From assembly GCA_009792885.1 (NCBI GenBank), contig WMCF01000014.1, positions 14,954,049 through 15,018,048 on the forward strand: a DNA stretch of 64,000 nucleotides. Reading direction: 5' to 3'. Origin of the DNA: Eremophila alpestris peregrina (taxonomy: Eukaryota; Chordata; Aves; Passeriformes; Alaudidae). Under the pieces are notes generated by a model that made no database searches, was not told the origin of the DNA, and saw only the letters and a program-made list of their open reading frames with translations. The translations under genes and the position numbers were made by a program. Positions 13,205 to 26,000 of the stretch are shown in pieces (position 1 is the stretch's first letter; each line of letters opens with the position of its first letter).

Positions 13205-16200
13205 TGGTTACAAGAGTGTATTTTGGAAAGGAAAGAGTTCCTCAGTTTTGGGTTTCACATGATGTTGGTCCCACAGATTAGCTCCACAAGCACAGCTGTA
13301 TCACTAGCTTGTGGCCTCCCTAAGGAGGGGTAAGTCCAGAAGGGACCCATCCTGGAAAGTGTGCTGCTGTCAGCTGGAGATTTCATGACCCTGAAAATGC
13401 AACTTCAGTTCTGATTTATGAGACATTCTGGAGACAGGCCTCTGCTGTTTGGTGCAATGGTCCTTTACAAATGACAAACGAAGTTTCCATCAGCCAGTGC
13501 TTGGGGGATGCACTCTGCTCTGTGTTAGAAATGATACCTCGCCCACGCTCAGCGTGATGGATGCCGCAGTACATATCCCGGCTGTTGGGATGCTGAGATG
13601 TTCAATCTGGCTTTCCAGCCTGAAGGTTTCAGCCCCAGGCTTGCCTTCAGTTTGGACTCAGTGGCTTAAGGCAAAGCAGAAGTTGGTTATGGCCTTGAGG
13701 GACGAGAGGATTGAAAGCCTTCCCATTCCTCTGCTGGTGCTGTCTCCGATCCCTTGGGAAAGGGGGGGATGACATCCAGCTCCTGACTGTCTTTTTCATT
13801 GGCCTCTCCTGGTTTCCTTTCTGTCTTATTCTTTGCAGTAAGGGAGTCAGTGGCATGTCACTGTGTGGGCTATCTTCTAGCTGTCCTCTGGGGGCAGTTG
13901 ATATAGCAAAGACCTTCTAGATTAGAGAGGAAGGAGAGGAGTCATCTCCAGCACTGCTCACAGAGCCATCCTTTCTGCTTCCCTTGTCAGGCTGGTTTTG
14001 GTGACCAGCAGCACATGACCCTGAGTGTCTACAAGCAGTGTGACACTAGATAGAAGTCTCTGCAAGGTCAAGAAAGGCAGAACATAAGTGTAGTAGTCCT
14101 CCCTGATTCCTCATTTACTTTCCTCTGACCTTGTGCTGCATCCTTTTAACTTGGTGAACTGCTTTCATTGTAGACAGGGTTTTTCCTGCATGTGGTCTAA
14201 AAGGGCGATTCATCATAATTTTGGAAGTGTACCTCTAAAATGTGTATTACTACTTTTCAGGCAGGAATCATCCTTGACTGTTAGATACTTTTTCTTGCCC
14301 ATTCCATCCTTTTTGTCCTGTGCTAAAAGTTGCAGATGCCATGTCTCTTGATCTGTCACAGAATCAGAAGGCAGAGACAAAGCTGCCGATGCTTCTGATT
14401 AGCCAGAAGAGGCTACCAGTAGTGTTAGAAATGGCCACTTTTCTAAGGAAAAATACAACAAGATCTTTCGCTTGCCTCAAATTACCAGACCTCAAATTAA
14501 AAAAAAATAAAAACCAACAAAACGCCTAGTTACATTCAAAGCCATATTGGGGCACTCCTGGAGTCAGACAGTTTAGCCTGCTTAATTCAAGCACATGCTT
14601 AGGGGTTTGCTGACTCTCAGTTTACCCGTTTTTGAGAAAATAAGACTGGATGGGTGAGGTGTTGGCAATTGGATTTAAAATAGCTTTTCATGCAGGTTCA
14701 GGTGATATGTGAGGCTGTGGTCTGGGCATGAACCACAGTTGTCACTTAGTTTTGGTTGCAGTTACCAATCAGCAAATCTGCTCCAGATTTGCCAGATTAT
14801 TGCACATTAACATGTACCCAAAATCTGAAATTAAACACAGTTAAAATTAAAATGCAGCTTTACCAGAAGCCAGATGCTTCATTATGAGCTGAGCTAACCT
14901 ACCTGCCAAAAACTGCTAACCTGCATGAGGCAGGCGATTAATTTTTTACAAGTCAGCTTTGGGAATGAGACATCTGTCCTCTATTCCTAAAAATAATATC
15001 TCAGGGCAAACAAATTTTTTTTCTTGGTACTCCAAATTACACAAAACATAGTTAATGAAAATTATATTGCCTGTATTCTATATGAAGCTATACTGGGGGC
15101 CAATTTGTATTTCAGATCCCTTTTACACCAACCTAACTCCAATGGAATTTCTGGTTTTTTACTTTCTAACTTTTTATATATAAGAAGAGAAAAAAGTTAC
15201 ATCTGTAACACACCTTGTGATCTGGAATATCAGTGTATATGGTTATAATAAAGATTTTCCATTTTAATTAGTCATTATTTCAACTAACAGGTTGAATCAG
15301 TGGAAAATATGGTGTCCAATTACTCACTTGCTCTCTCAAAGTACATTGCATCTTCCATTATGAGCAGGGGTTTATAATTTCTTTTCTTCTGAAAGAACAG
15401 TTTGAGATCTTCTTTGATACAAGCCATGTAAGGGAGATGATCAGTTACAGCATCTGCTGTATACATACACAGAAATAAAATCTGTTGGATGCTGTCAGTG
15501 CATTGAAATCGAATAAACTTTCTCCTCCCTCCACATGTTTAAGAAATAATTCAGCAGGAGTTGCATATTTTCACTGAAACAGTTGAAACATGCTAGTGAT
15601 CAATTTACTTACACATGGTAAAAATAATATAGGTTGCAGACAGATTTGTAATGCTGTTTTTAAACACCTGGTTTTAATGTTTCAATACCCAATAAAACAG
15701 AGGAACTCCTGCTTTTGGTTTGCATGCAGACATTATGCACACTGGGATTTAAAAGTCTGCTGCCTAGGTTTCAAATGCAGTAAACAGCACTTGCAAGCAC
15801 AGTGTGGGTACATTTTGGGGAGTTACAGACTCTGGATTCTCCCTCAATGAGTTTAGTTCTTTGGGGCACTAATAACGTGGTGTCACAGCCAAATGTGAAT
15901 CCTGGCAAAACCCCACACAGTCCTCATGAGAAGGAGAACTGCTCCCTCGCCACTTGCAATCCTACTCATGTAGAACTACTGCTGGGCCAGTTCTGTGTAA
16001 TGCGAGGGGGAAGAAATGCATGAGGGGTGGAGCAAATGGATCTGTTACAGTGCAGCCAAGCACTTAAATATGTCCTTAAATTTTCATAAAGTGGGATTAG
16101 ATGTTGAATATGTGCTTACGTTTTCTACTAAGCAAGAATACATTGATTAACTGGCAGTTAATTGTGCAGTGTATTGTCACTCAGGTTACTCGGCTGCAAA

Positions 16201-17210
16201 ATCTGGTGTAAGACATTTTTGCTGCCTTGCCATGGGTGTTAAAAGAGATTGGGTGTCAGGCTTGAGTGTGTGGGGTTGCAAGCTACCTAAAAATACCATG
16301 ATAAAGGGGAGCAAGTTGCAGCTGCATTCTGTTCTTGCAGGCCTCTTTACTGCTTTTCAAGAGACCTACTAGGTTTTCCCTCTTAAAAATCTGATGCTTT
16401 TTGGGAATCAGTTGCAGTTTCCCTGTATATTGCTACTTCCTTTTGATGATTTTCAAGTGAATGCTACTAACGGGATCCTCCTTTTTCTCTGTGTCCAGTC
16501 CCTTTGATTTTGGGATCCCTCAGGATGACTGCCTCTTGGGGTTTTTTGTGCCATCATTGTGCCTGTCTACATCTAATGGCCGTGAAGTCTCTGAAGCTTT
16601 TACTGGACGTCTTGATAACAAGTCAGGCATAATGATACTGGAACCAACCTTTCCATCACAGTGCAAAATATTCCCATTATTTTCCTCTGTCTTTGGGAAA
16701 ACTGCACCTTTCTTCATGTCATCTAAGTCTGGAATTTAGACTGTTCAGTGAAGTCCATTATATTTAGCTGCTTGCTGTCCCTGTGCCAGCACAAAAACAG
16801 CGGTATCAGCATGCATGTTTCACGCAGGACATGGATGCCCATACTTGCTGTGCTTAATAAGCTGCAAATTCCTGTCCCCTCGGCTCTCTGCCCGTGGAAG
16901 GACAGTGGCTCGCCTTCGGGAAACCCTCAGCACATCGTGCCTGCACAAACGGATAAGTAGCTAGAAGGGAGCAGGGTGGGAGAGAGATCATGTTTCGTTT
17001 CTGGAGAGCTGTTCAGAGATGAGCTGTGCATGAAGCCCCGGTGCAGCTCAGGCACAGAGGGTTAGTCTCGAGTTCTCATCCTCCTCAGCGTTTTCACCTG
17101 AGGCAGCTGCTTGGTTTAGCACCGCAGTCAGACATCTGAGCCTCAGATGGTTGTGACATGTCAGGATTGAGAAGCTTCAGCAGGGCTTGCTCGGTGGTAC
17201 TGGTGCTCAC

Positions 17211-17420
17211 TGGCGGCCAGGACCTGCAGCGCCTTGGATCTCCTGCACACCGGGATGTAACGCTCGGCTCCTGAGCACGAGCACAGAAGGGATGCGAGCG
17301 CCTGTTTCGGACGAGACCGACCATTGCCAAGGCGAGCACCGATGCGCAGGGCAGCAGGGCACTGGATACAGCCATGGGGCAAGGGGACGGATGTGGGGCA
17401 AAGGGACGGATGCTGCGCGG
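17211..17420. promoter_or_regulatory. isolated CpG-rich patch in the 23.7-kb intron
   Basis: By eye this stretch has about 18 CpG in roughly 210 bases, while the flanking intron is AT-rich and CpG-poor. It includes a diverged 19-bp tandem at 17375-17412. The short overlapping open frames on both strands here are a by-product of the high GC and have no recognisable domain. A CpG-dense island inside a developmental transcription-factor gene can be an enhancer, an alternative promoter or a GC-rich repeat. I cannot tell which from sequence alone. Confidence 0.35.
17375..17412 (+). repeat. 19-bp tandem duplication, one mismatch
   Basis: Two adjacent 19-base units, TGGGGCAAGGGGACGGATG and TGGGGCAAAGGGACGGATG, differ at one base. 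They lie inside the CpG-rich patch. Confidence 0.9.
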
Positions 17421-17650
17421 GTGCTCCCAGCTGCATGCCAGGGACAGCAGGCAGCACCGGGGCTGGTGAGGAGCTGAGCTCCTGCTGCCACCCCCCCTCC
17501 CCGCATATCCTGGCCTTAAGTGTTGTTGTTATGATTGCTATGGAAATAATTTCAATATGTTTCACAGCTCTGAGATGCTGTCTTGCTTTGTTTGGATGGA
17601 AAGCTGCTTGACTGGTTTTGGAGGATGGCTGTACATGCACAAATGCTAGC

Positions 17651-17653
<3 letters not shown>

Positions 17654-17701
<48 letters not shown>
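17654..17701 (+). repeat. poly(T) homopolymer, 48 T
   Basis: There are 48 uninterrupted T bases between TGA and GGTGG. The length is extreme for an intron. It could be the poly(A) tail of a minus-strand retroposed sequence or a slippage-expanded tract. I did not see a clear retrocopy body on the left or target-site duplications. Exact length is also likely to be affected by sequencing error. Confidence 0.95.
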
Positions 17702-17702
<1 letters not shown>

Positions 17703-19494
17703 GTGGAAAGTAGGATTCACAGCATGGTTTTAATTAGAACTGCTCATTTAGTCTTTCATTGCAGTGTGTTCTTTAGTTGAAAGATAATTTAATTTTCTTT
17801 GTTTTGGAAGACTTTCGTGCTTGCCTGTGTGAAATGTCTTTATTTACTGTGCCTCATTGTGCTTTGTGCATAGCTTTGATTATGAGGAGAGTAAAAAACA
17901 AAACTTCCCTGGGCTGTATTATTTTCTACCTGCTGTGGGTTTTAATACAGTCTCGCTTGTATATATGTACCAAGTGTCCACATTTCTAGGACAAAATCAC
18001 CAGAGAAAATTGGCAAAGCATGCAGGGTTAGATTTAGCTGTAAAACTCTTGCTGACTTGAATAGGAGTAGAATGTCTAAAAGTTGTGAATTGCTGAAGAA
18101 GCATAACTGGTATGGGTCAGTTTGGTTTTTCATCTTGTAGAAGCCCACAGAAGATACCACTTACTGAAAAAAGGATAAAACCCCCCAAAAATCCTGCCTC
18201 CTCTTGCAGAACTCCGTATTAAGATCTTGTGACTCCTCCTTTTCAGTGAAGAGTATTTAGTCTGGTTGTAACACAGTGCAGCATGGAACAGTCTTGTTTA
18301 TATGTACAAGAATGTTTAGATAGTGCCTGTCATTTCAGAATAAAAAAAAAAAAAGCTGCATAAAATATATAAATCTCCCCCATAGGTGCAGGAACTCGTA
18401 AAATTGCTCAGAATATGAAGTTCCAAAAGAAAGAATTGTAGATGACATTTTTAAATCAATCCTTAATAATCCTGAAATAATTGTGTAAATTGGCTACAAA
18501 TTAATTTTCAACTACCTCTTTTGAAGTGATGTTGTTTTCATTATGTGGGCCTTACATGCTGTAGCCCTTAGTCGGCAATAATATAATATTCTTCAATCTA
18601 GATTCAGACATTGTTACTGAACACTGGTTATAGAATGTTATTGACCACAAACTGGCATACAGTTGTAGACTTGTACACAAACTCCACCCACAGCTGCAAA
18701 CTGAGCTTCCAGGGACAAACAAATTTAGACCACAACTTGCAGGCACATGTGCTAGCATCTAGGTACACAAGTAATTTCAAGCACATGTCCTGAATACATC
18801 AAAGCCTCATTTTCTAATCCCTCACGGTTGTGAGGAAAACCTTAAAATATGTGAACTGGCACAGCCCCACTGTTGGCTGCAAGAGCCCCAGCTAAGATGG
18901 AAGCATGTTGGAGAGGCTTTGCAAAGAGCAAGGCAGTGCAGTGAAAATTATGGAGCTGGGCTATGGCTCTGCAGTTTACCATCCTAAATGAAATACCTGA
19001 AACTCTTAGCCCAAATAGATTTTACAGGGATAGTTGCTCTAATCACAGGGCTGTGTTAACCTGGAAGCCTATCTGTAATAGCAGATGTTTGTAGGAAAAT
19101 GGACTGGTGAGTAAAAGCATTCTTCTTCCTCCAGTTTGAGTAAAATTAAAGAAAAATATGATGAACTTTGGCCCTTGGGTTCTCAAATTATTATTAAATT
19201 ATCTTTTCCCTTTTTGTAGTAGAAAAATGTGTAAATGTAATGTAATAAATGTTTGAATTGAATGTAAAAAATGGTAATTTGCAGGAATAGGGCTCAGGAT
19301 TCTATTTTTATTATGATTGAAGCCATCCAATTTTAAAACAATGACAACAGCAAGGCCACTGAAACTGTACGTGATGGTGCTCCAGAACTTCCTGTGTGCT
19401 CCAGAGCAGAGGTCGGGAGCACTTGCTGGGACTGGGGGTTGCTGCAGTCTTTGCAGTGAAATGAGCTGCTGCTCTGTGACACCCTTCTGAGGAA

Positions 19495-19510
19495 GGGAGG
19501 GAGGGAGGGG
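19495..19510 (+). other. canonical G-quadruplex motif, 1-nt loops
   Basis: Four G runs (3, 3, 3 and 4) are separated by single A bases: GGGAGGGAGGGAGGGG. Single-nucleotide loops are known to favour very stable parallel quadruplexes. The motif is on the coding strand of NFATC1, so the pre-mRNA would carry it as RNA. Confidence 0.75.
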
Positions 19511-21829
19511 TGAGCAGTCCCATCACAGGCACGGGGAGAGAGGCTGCAGAGAGAGCTGGTCAAGTGTCTGTCTTCTGGCCGTGATCACCTTGTGCCCAAC
19601 CTGTGCCGAGGCTGACTCCAGGACTGGGCTAAAGCAGGCCCCTAAAGTCAGGGTGGAAAAGCCAAAGCATTGAATTTAAGCTGTGGTGGAGCTGACTTTG
19701 ATCTTTCCCTCTGTGACGGGAAGGGGCTGCAAAGTATCACTATCCGAGGTGATGGTCTTGTACCCCTGCTGTGGAAAGCTGCGGGCAGCTGCACAAAATG
19801 GAACGCCTGATGGTGAAGTGCAAAGCATTGTGTCTGTAGTGGGCTCTGCCTCTGCAGGGGCGTTTTCCCAGGAGCTCTGCTCCGTGTCTCTTGCGATAAA
19901 GCACAGCGTGTGCCTCACAGCACTGCCCCGGGCTTGTGGGACACTCATGCTTTGAACTGTGGCCTGGGCAAGTGACAGGGGCAAGTCCACACTTCAGGGT
20001 TCATTACCTGTCTGCTGCTGAGCTAATTGCCTTGGTTTCTCTCTGTAATCAGGGGAGGGCTCGTCAGTATAGAGTTTACTGAGCTATTAATTTTATTCTG
20101 ATGTGAACATCTGAAGCTGCTTGGGTAAATCACACCTTCAGAGTGCCTGTCTTGTTTTGCTGGCTGTGACGGCCGCCGAGGTGACTAGACTCTGTTGTTG
20201 TCCAGCCTGTACGTGTTAAAATTTAGGTGGCATGAATCACCTGTCTTTTCTCTTTTTCTTTTGACTGGATGTGTTGTGTACAATTGTTTCTAACTGTGCT
20301 CAGCAGGCTTAATTGTCTTACTGGTTTGCCAAGGCTGAGATGTATTTCTTAGTCTGGATACCCAGGTAAGGCTGGAGTATGGCTGGGAGGAGCAGTGCCT
20401 TTTTGAGACCATTTCTATCTCTGGCTTGGAACTTGACCTATACTGGAGCCTCATGTTTGAAGTCAGCAGGAAGAGTCTTGGTTTGGTAAAAACACAGATT
20501 CTGATCACCATCACCTCCTTCAAAGGAGAAATTGATACCCTCCCCATCCTCCTTAGTTCCTAGTCATGCACTGAAATCCTGCTCCACTGACTGCAGCAGG
20601 GTCTCATCCATTTACAGCAGCAGATAAGCTACTCTATCAGGCTTTTATTGGCAAGTTCTGCTATTAATATTTGCAACATTTTACTTGGCCTCTTCCTGGC
20701 TTTAAGAAGGGTTGTGGTGTTAGCTTGTTAGTATTCAACTCAGAAATTCTAGTGCAACAGCTGTTGCTAAATAATGTTACTCAATGTGACAGTATTTAGA
20801 ATGATTGATTGAAAATATGCCCTGTATGTTGAGAAAGTTTATTTAGAAGTCTTTCATGCCTATTTTATTTACTTGCAGTTGGAGATCTCAAGCTTTTCAG
20901 TTCATTCTAGCACTGGTGGCAGAGCACTTCATGGCATGCTCATTGGTCAGTTTTGTCTATTCCATCCATTTGGTTTTGGGGATTTTTTTTTATTAAAAAA
21001 AGAAGTGGCATCAACCAATGGTATCACCCTCAAGCAACTTACAGTGTGGAATTCAATCTCTCCAGATTTTTCATAGTTTAATCAGACTGTTCTGATGGTC
21101 AAAACCTTGAATCTGAGCTATACCTGACCTATTTTTATTGCTGCATTTGAATGCTTTCCATGGAAGACATGCTCTCAGATAAAACTGCAGTGTAATCAGA
21201 GCTGTAGCACCAGGTAGATCAAAGGTGGTTTGAGGAAGTAGAGTAGGACCAGAAGTGTAAAGTGACCCGGCAGAGCCACTGCCCCTTTCTGGTCTGAGAC
21301 AGGAGTCACAAAGACCATTTTTATGAGTCTTGTGCATGTGACAACACTTCTTCAGGGCTGAAACAACAGGAGCAGAATCTGTCTTAAGGAACATACACAT
21401 GCAGATGGCACTTCTCTGTCCCCAAAGAGCAGCAGGATTGCATTAATCTGCTTTATTCCCCAAGGAACATGGCTGTAAATTGTGCAAGGATTGGAACCAG
21501 GGGTCTGTTGTGCTGCATTTTCATACTGAAGAAAGGATTACCTGGTCACCTGGCATTGTGGTTACTGCCTTTGTTTTGTGAGGAGGCTGAAGCACAGATT
21601 GATTAAACAAAGAAGTCTGGAAATATGTAAAAAGTTGTTATGCTGGTTTTTTTTTTCTGCTCTTATCAAGTCGTAATCCCTGATAAAGCAAAAACTCTCT
21701 GGCACTGCTGGAGATAGGAACTCAATCACTGCATGCCCAGCTCAGTGCACCTTTATCTAAGACATCCTTGCTCTGTGCTTTTATAAAACGCCTTGAAATA
21801 TTTTCCATCTTTTAATTAATTCCTACATT

Positions 21830-21844
21830 AAAAAAAAAAAAAAA
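21830..21844 (+). repeat. poly(A) run, 15 A
   Basis: Fifteen A bases lie between CCTACATT and CCCAGCC. This may be a retroposon tail or simple repeat; no associated element is recognised. Confidence 0.8.
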
Positions 21845-22977
21845 CCCAGCCAAAAATGGACAGAAATATTGTGAAAGTTCAGCCAGCTTCCCTTCCCACT
21901 CCCTTCTTTCCCCAAACACAGAAAGCAGTCAGGGCTTGATTCATGGACTATCTGATTATAATAAGTCTCACTTCAGGCATACAGCTGTGTACCGTGCTAG
22001 TGCACTACATGCTTTGTCTGCCTTCACTAAACACTTAGGTGCTTAGTTCCTGCTCTGTGCTGTTTCTTTTGACTCCATTGGCTAATTAAATAGCAAAATG
22101 TCTCACATAAGATTTTTTTGTCTTTTTAAATAAGTACTTGGCAAATCAGAGAAATTAAGAATTGGAAGTCTATCTGTAGTAATTTTCATGGCAACAGAAC
22201 AGTAAGTGCAATATCCATATTATGAATATGGCTCGGTATTTATAGCTCTCCAAATATTTACAGAGATAAAGCCTTTAAACATATCCCCAGCTTTCTGTCT
22301 TCAGTAGCAGTTTAAATAAATGTCATTTGGAGAGAAGTTAAAATTGAGGAGAAAGGCAGCCGTTTCTGGTCTAATATTGTCTCACTGGTGTCTCTGAACT
22401 CCAAAAGTTTTATGCCTGAAACTGTGTTGTCCCTGTCCCATATGAGCAAGTGTTTATCTTGACATGCACCTCAAAAGCACTGGTCCTTAATCAGCTCACT
22501 CCTGTGGGTAGATGGGTGCCCCATTGTCCTCAAATTCACAAGGGTGAGGATTCAAAGTCATGCAGTTGCTGAAGCACTCGTGAGCCACCACGTTAAAACG
22601 TGGCATTGAGGGTGTGTCCCAGATTGGAGGAGTCACCGAGGGATGCTGGCAGCGGTGCTGCAGCATGGCTGGGATGGGCAGTAGTGCAGGGCATCATGCT
22701 GACGGCACCTGACACACACCCGAGGATGCTGGGCCAGCCTGTGCTCCCCACAGACGGGAGCGTGCTGGGTGCGAGCGGTGCGTCAGCAGCGTGCCCAGAG
22801 GCAGGCACACAAGTGTGAGCTTGTCCAGGGTATCTGCCTCAGAGAATGTAATACATTCCTTCTACAGGACTCTTGTGATCATTCATTTTTTTAACCCATG
22901 CATGGCCATGTGTATGACTGCCCAAACTGAAAGCCACGAAGGATGCTGAAGGCAAATGTTTGACTGGAAACTCAATA

Positions 22978-23011
22978 GAGTTTCTACTCTACTGAGTTTC
23001 TAGAGTTTCTA
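22978..23011 (+). repeat. short GAGTTTCTA tandem
   Basis: Three copies of the 9-mer GAGTTTCTA occur, two directly adjacent at 22994-23011 and one at 22978-22986 after a short interruption. It is a minor tandem repeat. Confidence 0.7.
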
Positions 23012-26000
23012 GAGTGAGGGGTTGGGTAGCTTCAGGGAGGGTGCTATTGTGTTGGATTTACCCCCAGACCTTAGAGCATGATGAGGCAGCAAGAATTAGG
23101 GGAAGAACATTTCTATGGTCTTGTGGTAGAAGATGTCATTAGAGCAGGAATGATTTCTCGGTGTCCCAGTGAATAAGGTGCACAGGACTTAAAAATTTAT
23201 TCCATTAGTAACTCAGTTTCTGATGGGCATCCCTCTTGTGAGTCTAACAGTTTCAGGAGGAGTTGACACGAGTTGGTTTTTAGGTATGTGTATTTTTGAG
23301 GAGGAAAATCCTTCCTAGAAATAGGGAGCAGCATCTTTGTGGCTGTTTAGACAAGGAGATTTCAAGGCTGTGCTGAGAGCCAGCAGCCACGAAGGCTGTT
23401 TTTCCCTGGATAGAGACTGAAATAACTTGTGAGCCAGTGACTGAGTGTACAGCATCTCTATTACATTAAGATTAATAATTCCTCAGCGTATTTGCAGCTG
23501 GAAGTTTTATATAGATCTTTATTCATTATGATGTGAACAGCTGCTCTTTTGCTGCTCTGTTGAGTTAAGGTCCAAGTGGCAGCACTAGAAAGTGCCACAT
23601 AAAACACACTCCTGCTGTTTCCATTCACTGCTCTCTCATCCAGCTCTAGTCCTTGGCCTAGGGTCGGCCCTTTGCAGGAGCAAGCCATCTTATTTTTATT
23701 TGTGAGCCAGCTCTGACTACATTTGGATCTTAAAACAGAGCTTGAGTGAATCCAAGGAAAATCACTTTCAGAAAGAAAAAATAAATCCTGAAAGTAGCAG
23801 AAAAATCTGTAGGAATTCCTGTTACAATTTTAAGTAAATGAAGGGCTATTGGGGAGAAATATGTTTCATTGCACAGAGCATAATTTATTCTCATTTTTTG
23901 CTTTACTGCATCAGATGAAGTACACCAAAACCTGTCACAGCCAGAGGGTCATCTCAGCTCCTAAGGAAGTGTTTCGTTTTCTGTTTGGTTGTTTTTTGAG
24001 GGGTTGCTCTGTTTTGCTGCGTTTCATTTTTTCATTCTGAAGTCTGTCTCCTCTGCTGCTTTGAATAAAATGCTCCCCTTTTTTTTGGCTTGTGTTGTCA
24101 CAGGAGTGTCCAAGCAGACCAAGTTTAGCACCTGAATATTCACTGACAGAGAGTCTGGGGCTGAACTGTGTACATCATCCAGAAACCAGCACCCCCTGTG
24201 GCTTCCCTGGTTGCTGGCAAAGGGAATATTTTCCTGGTCAGGATGATGTGCCTCGCTCAGTCCTAGGTGCATAGAAGCCTGCGTCTAGAGATCTGGAGAG
24301 AGCCAAGGGCACTTGGGTGGTATGGCAGTGACTGAAACATGTACACCTGCAGAGTGTGAGCTTGAGGTGGAGAGAAACAGCTGGAAAGACACAGGGATTC
24401 TGCAGCACATGGAGCAAGATACGCGCCTCAGTGGTTTACTGGTGCCCTGCTGATGCTGCCTGTCCACCTCGTTGGCACTGCCAGGGCTGCTTGCTCCTTG
24501 TCTGTGGGGACCTGAATCCCCAGAGTAGGGGCTGCCAGCCCCTGCCTGGCTCATGCTTTTCAGCTCAAGGTACAGCTGCCTGCTTGTGCCCTGCTGCTGC
24601 CCTTCAGCATGCAGTACACCCCTGATCTGCAGGAGGACTGCCCAGCTTCCCTCTGGAGCAGAGGGGTTGAGGGGACTTCCATAAACCAGTTCCCATGGCA
24701 CCTGGGATTTGGGGGAGGAGCTTAAAAGGACTGCCCCTACAGTCCCCCACCTCAGGGCATCTGAGGTGTGTTTTTTTCTCAGACCTCCCTCAGCAAAAAG
24801 TTAAGGGCCAAACCAGGTCAGAATAGGTATTAGGGAATTTAGCGATGGATGGGGCAGTCTTTTCCTGACTCTTTTCCCCAGAGGCATAGGTTGCTGTCTC
24901 CCTGAGCCTTCAGCAGCAGGTACCTGGGCATTTTCAGCTGGGGGCATGGTGGCAGGGCAGCTCGGAGGCTGCCCAGGCGAAGGTCTGGCAGGATCTCTGC
25001 AGCACACACCAGAATAGATGCCCTGGTCTCCTGACCTCAGCCCCGGTGCCTGCTCTTCACATGACAGTCACTGACCCAAGATCAGCTTCTCCCTCCTGCC
25101 GTTCAGACCCATGATGCAGGGGCTTACGTCTTCCAGGGCTTCTGTGTGGGAGCTGAAAGGAAATTATTTTTCTTGAAAATCAGATTCATGACGCTATTTT
25201 TATGTGTGCTCGGTGCTAACTGCTGAAACCAATACCCAAAGCATTTGTGCACTTTCTTTGTAGATTAAACAGCTTGAACTTTGATTTGGTTTTAAAAAAC
25301 CAGGACACTGAGCACTCACTGATGGTAATTTATTGAGGCTGAATATTAGGTACACTTTTGAAACATGACAATTTGTTTAATTTTATCATTCATCATGTGC
25401 AGTTCCTGGAAAAAAAACCAAAGCACCCTGTTTCTTGAAAAAGTTAGCAATAAAACTATTTATTGTGTAGCTCCAAAAGTCTAGCCTAAAGAGACTTTAA
25501 AATGTCCCTGTTTTATAGATTATATTCTGTTTGACCTCTTCAAAGCATTGCAATTGCTTTCCAAAACATTGATGGGGATATAAGGGAAAGAAGCCCCCTT
25601 ACACCAGACTGGGTTGTTAGTCTCCCTGATGATTCTCACCAGACTGACTCGGGTATTCCTTGAAGAGATATGGGAATGCAAATGGGACAGATGGATGTGT
25701 AAGGCATTGCTGAGCATGAGTAGCATGGCCATCAGTTACATGTTATTGTTAATATTTTTAGAGGCATAAATGGGTGTATTTACTTGTTGTCTTTATTATA
25801 TACCAAAGATAAAAAAACAGGCACCTATACAAAAGATACTGCTGATATGAATGTTCCCCGTGGCATTTTTTGGGAAAAGTCATTGTCATTAAGGAGGCAG
25901 CCCCTATGGGCCTCAAGAGTCTCAAGCATGAGCTGCTGACTGGTTTTGAGAGTGAATACTAAGTCCGTGGTCATGGCCTGCTGTGTTATTAGTGGGAGCT

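Noticed and set aside
12978..13333. Phe/Gly/Trp-rich open frames that look like membrane proteins
   Set aside because: They translate the GT-rich low-complexity tract and are not real hydrophobic proteins.
17161..17640. Overlapping open frames on both strands near 17.2-17.6 kb
   Set aside because: Several frames are open at once because the patch is GC-rich and poor in stop codons. None resembles a known protein.
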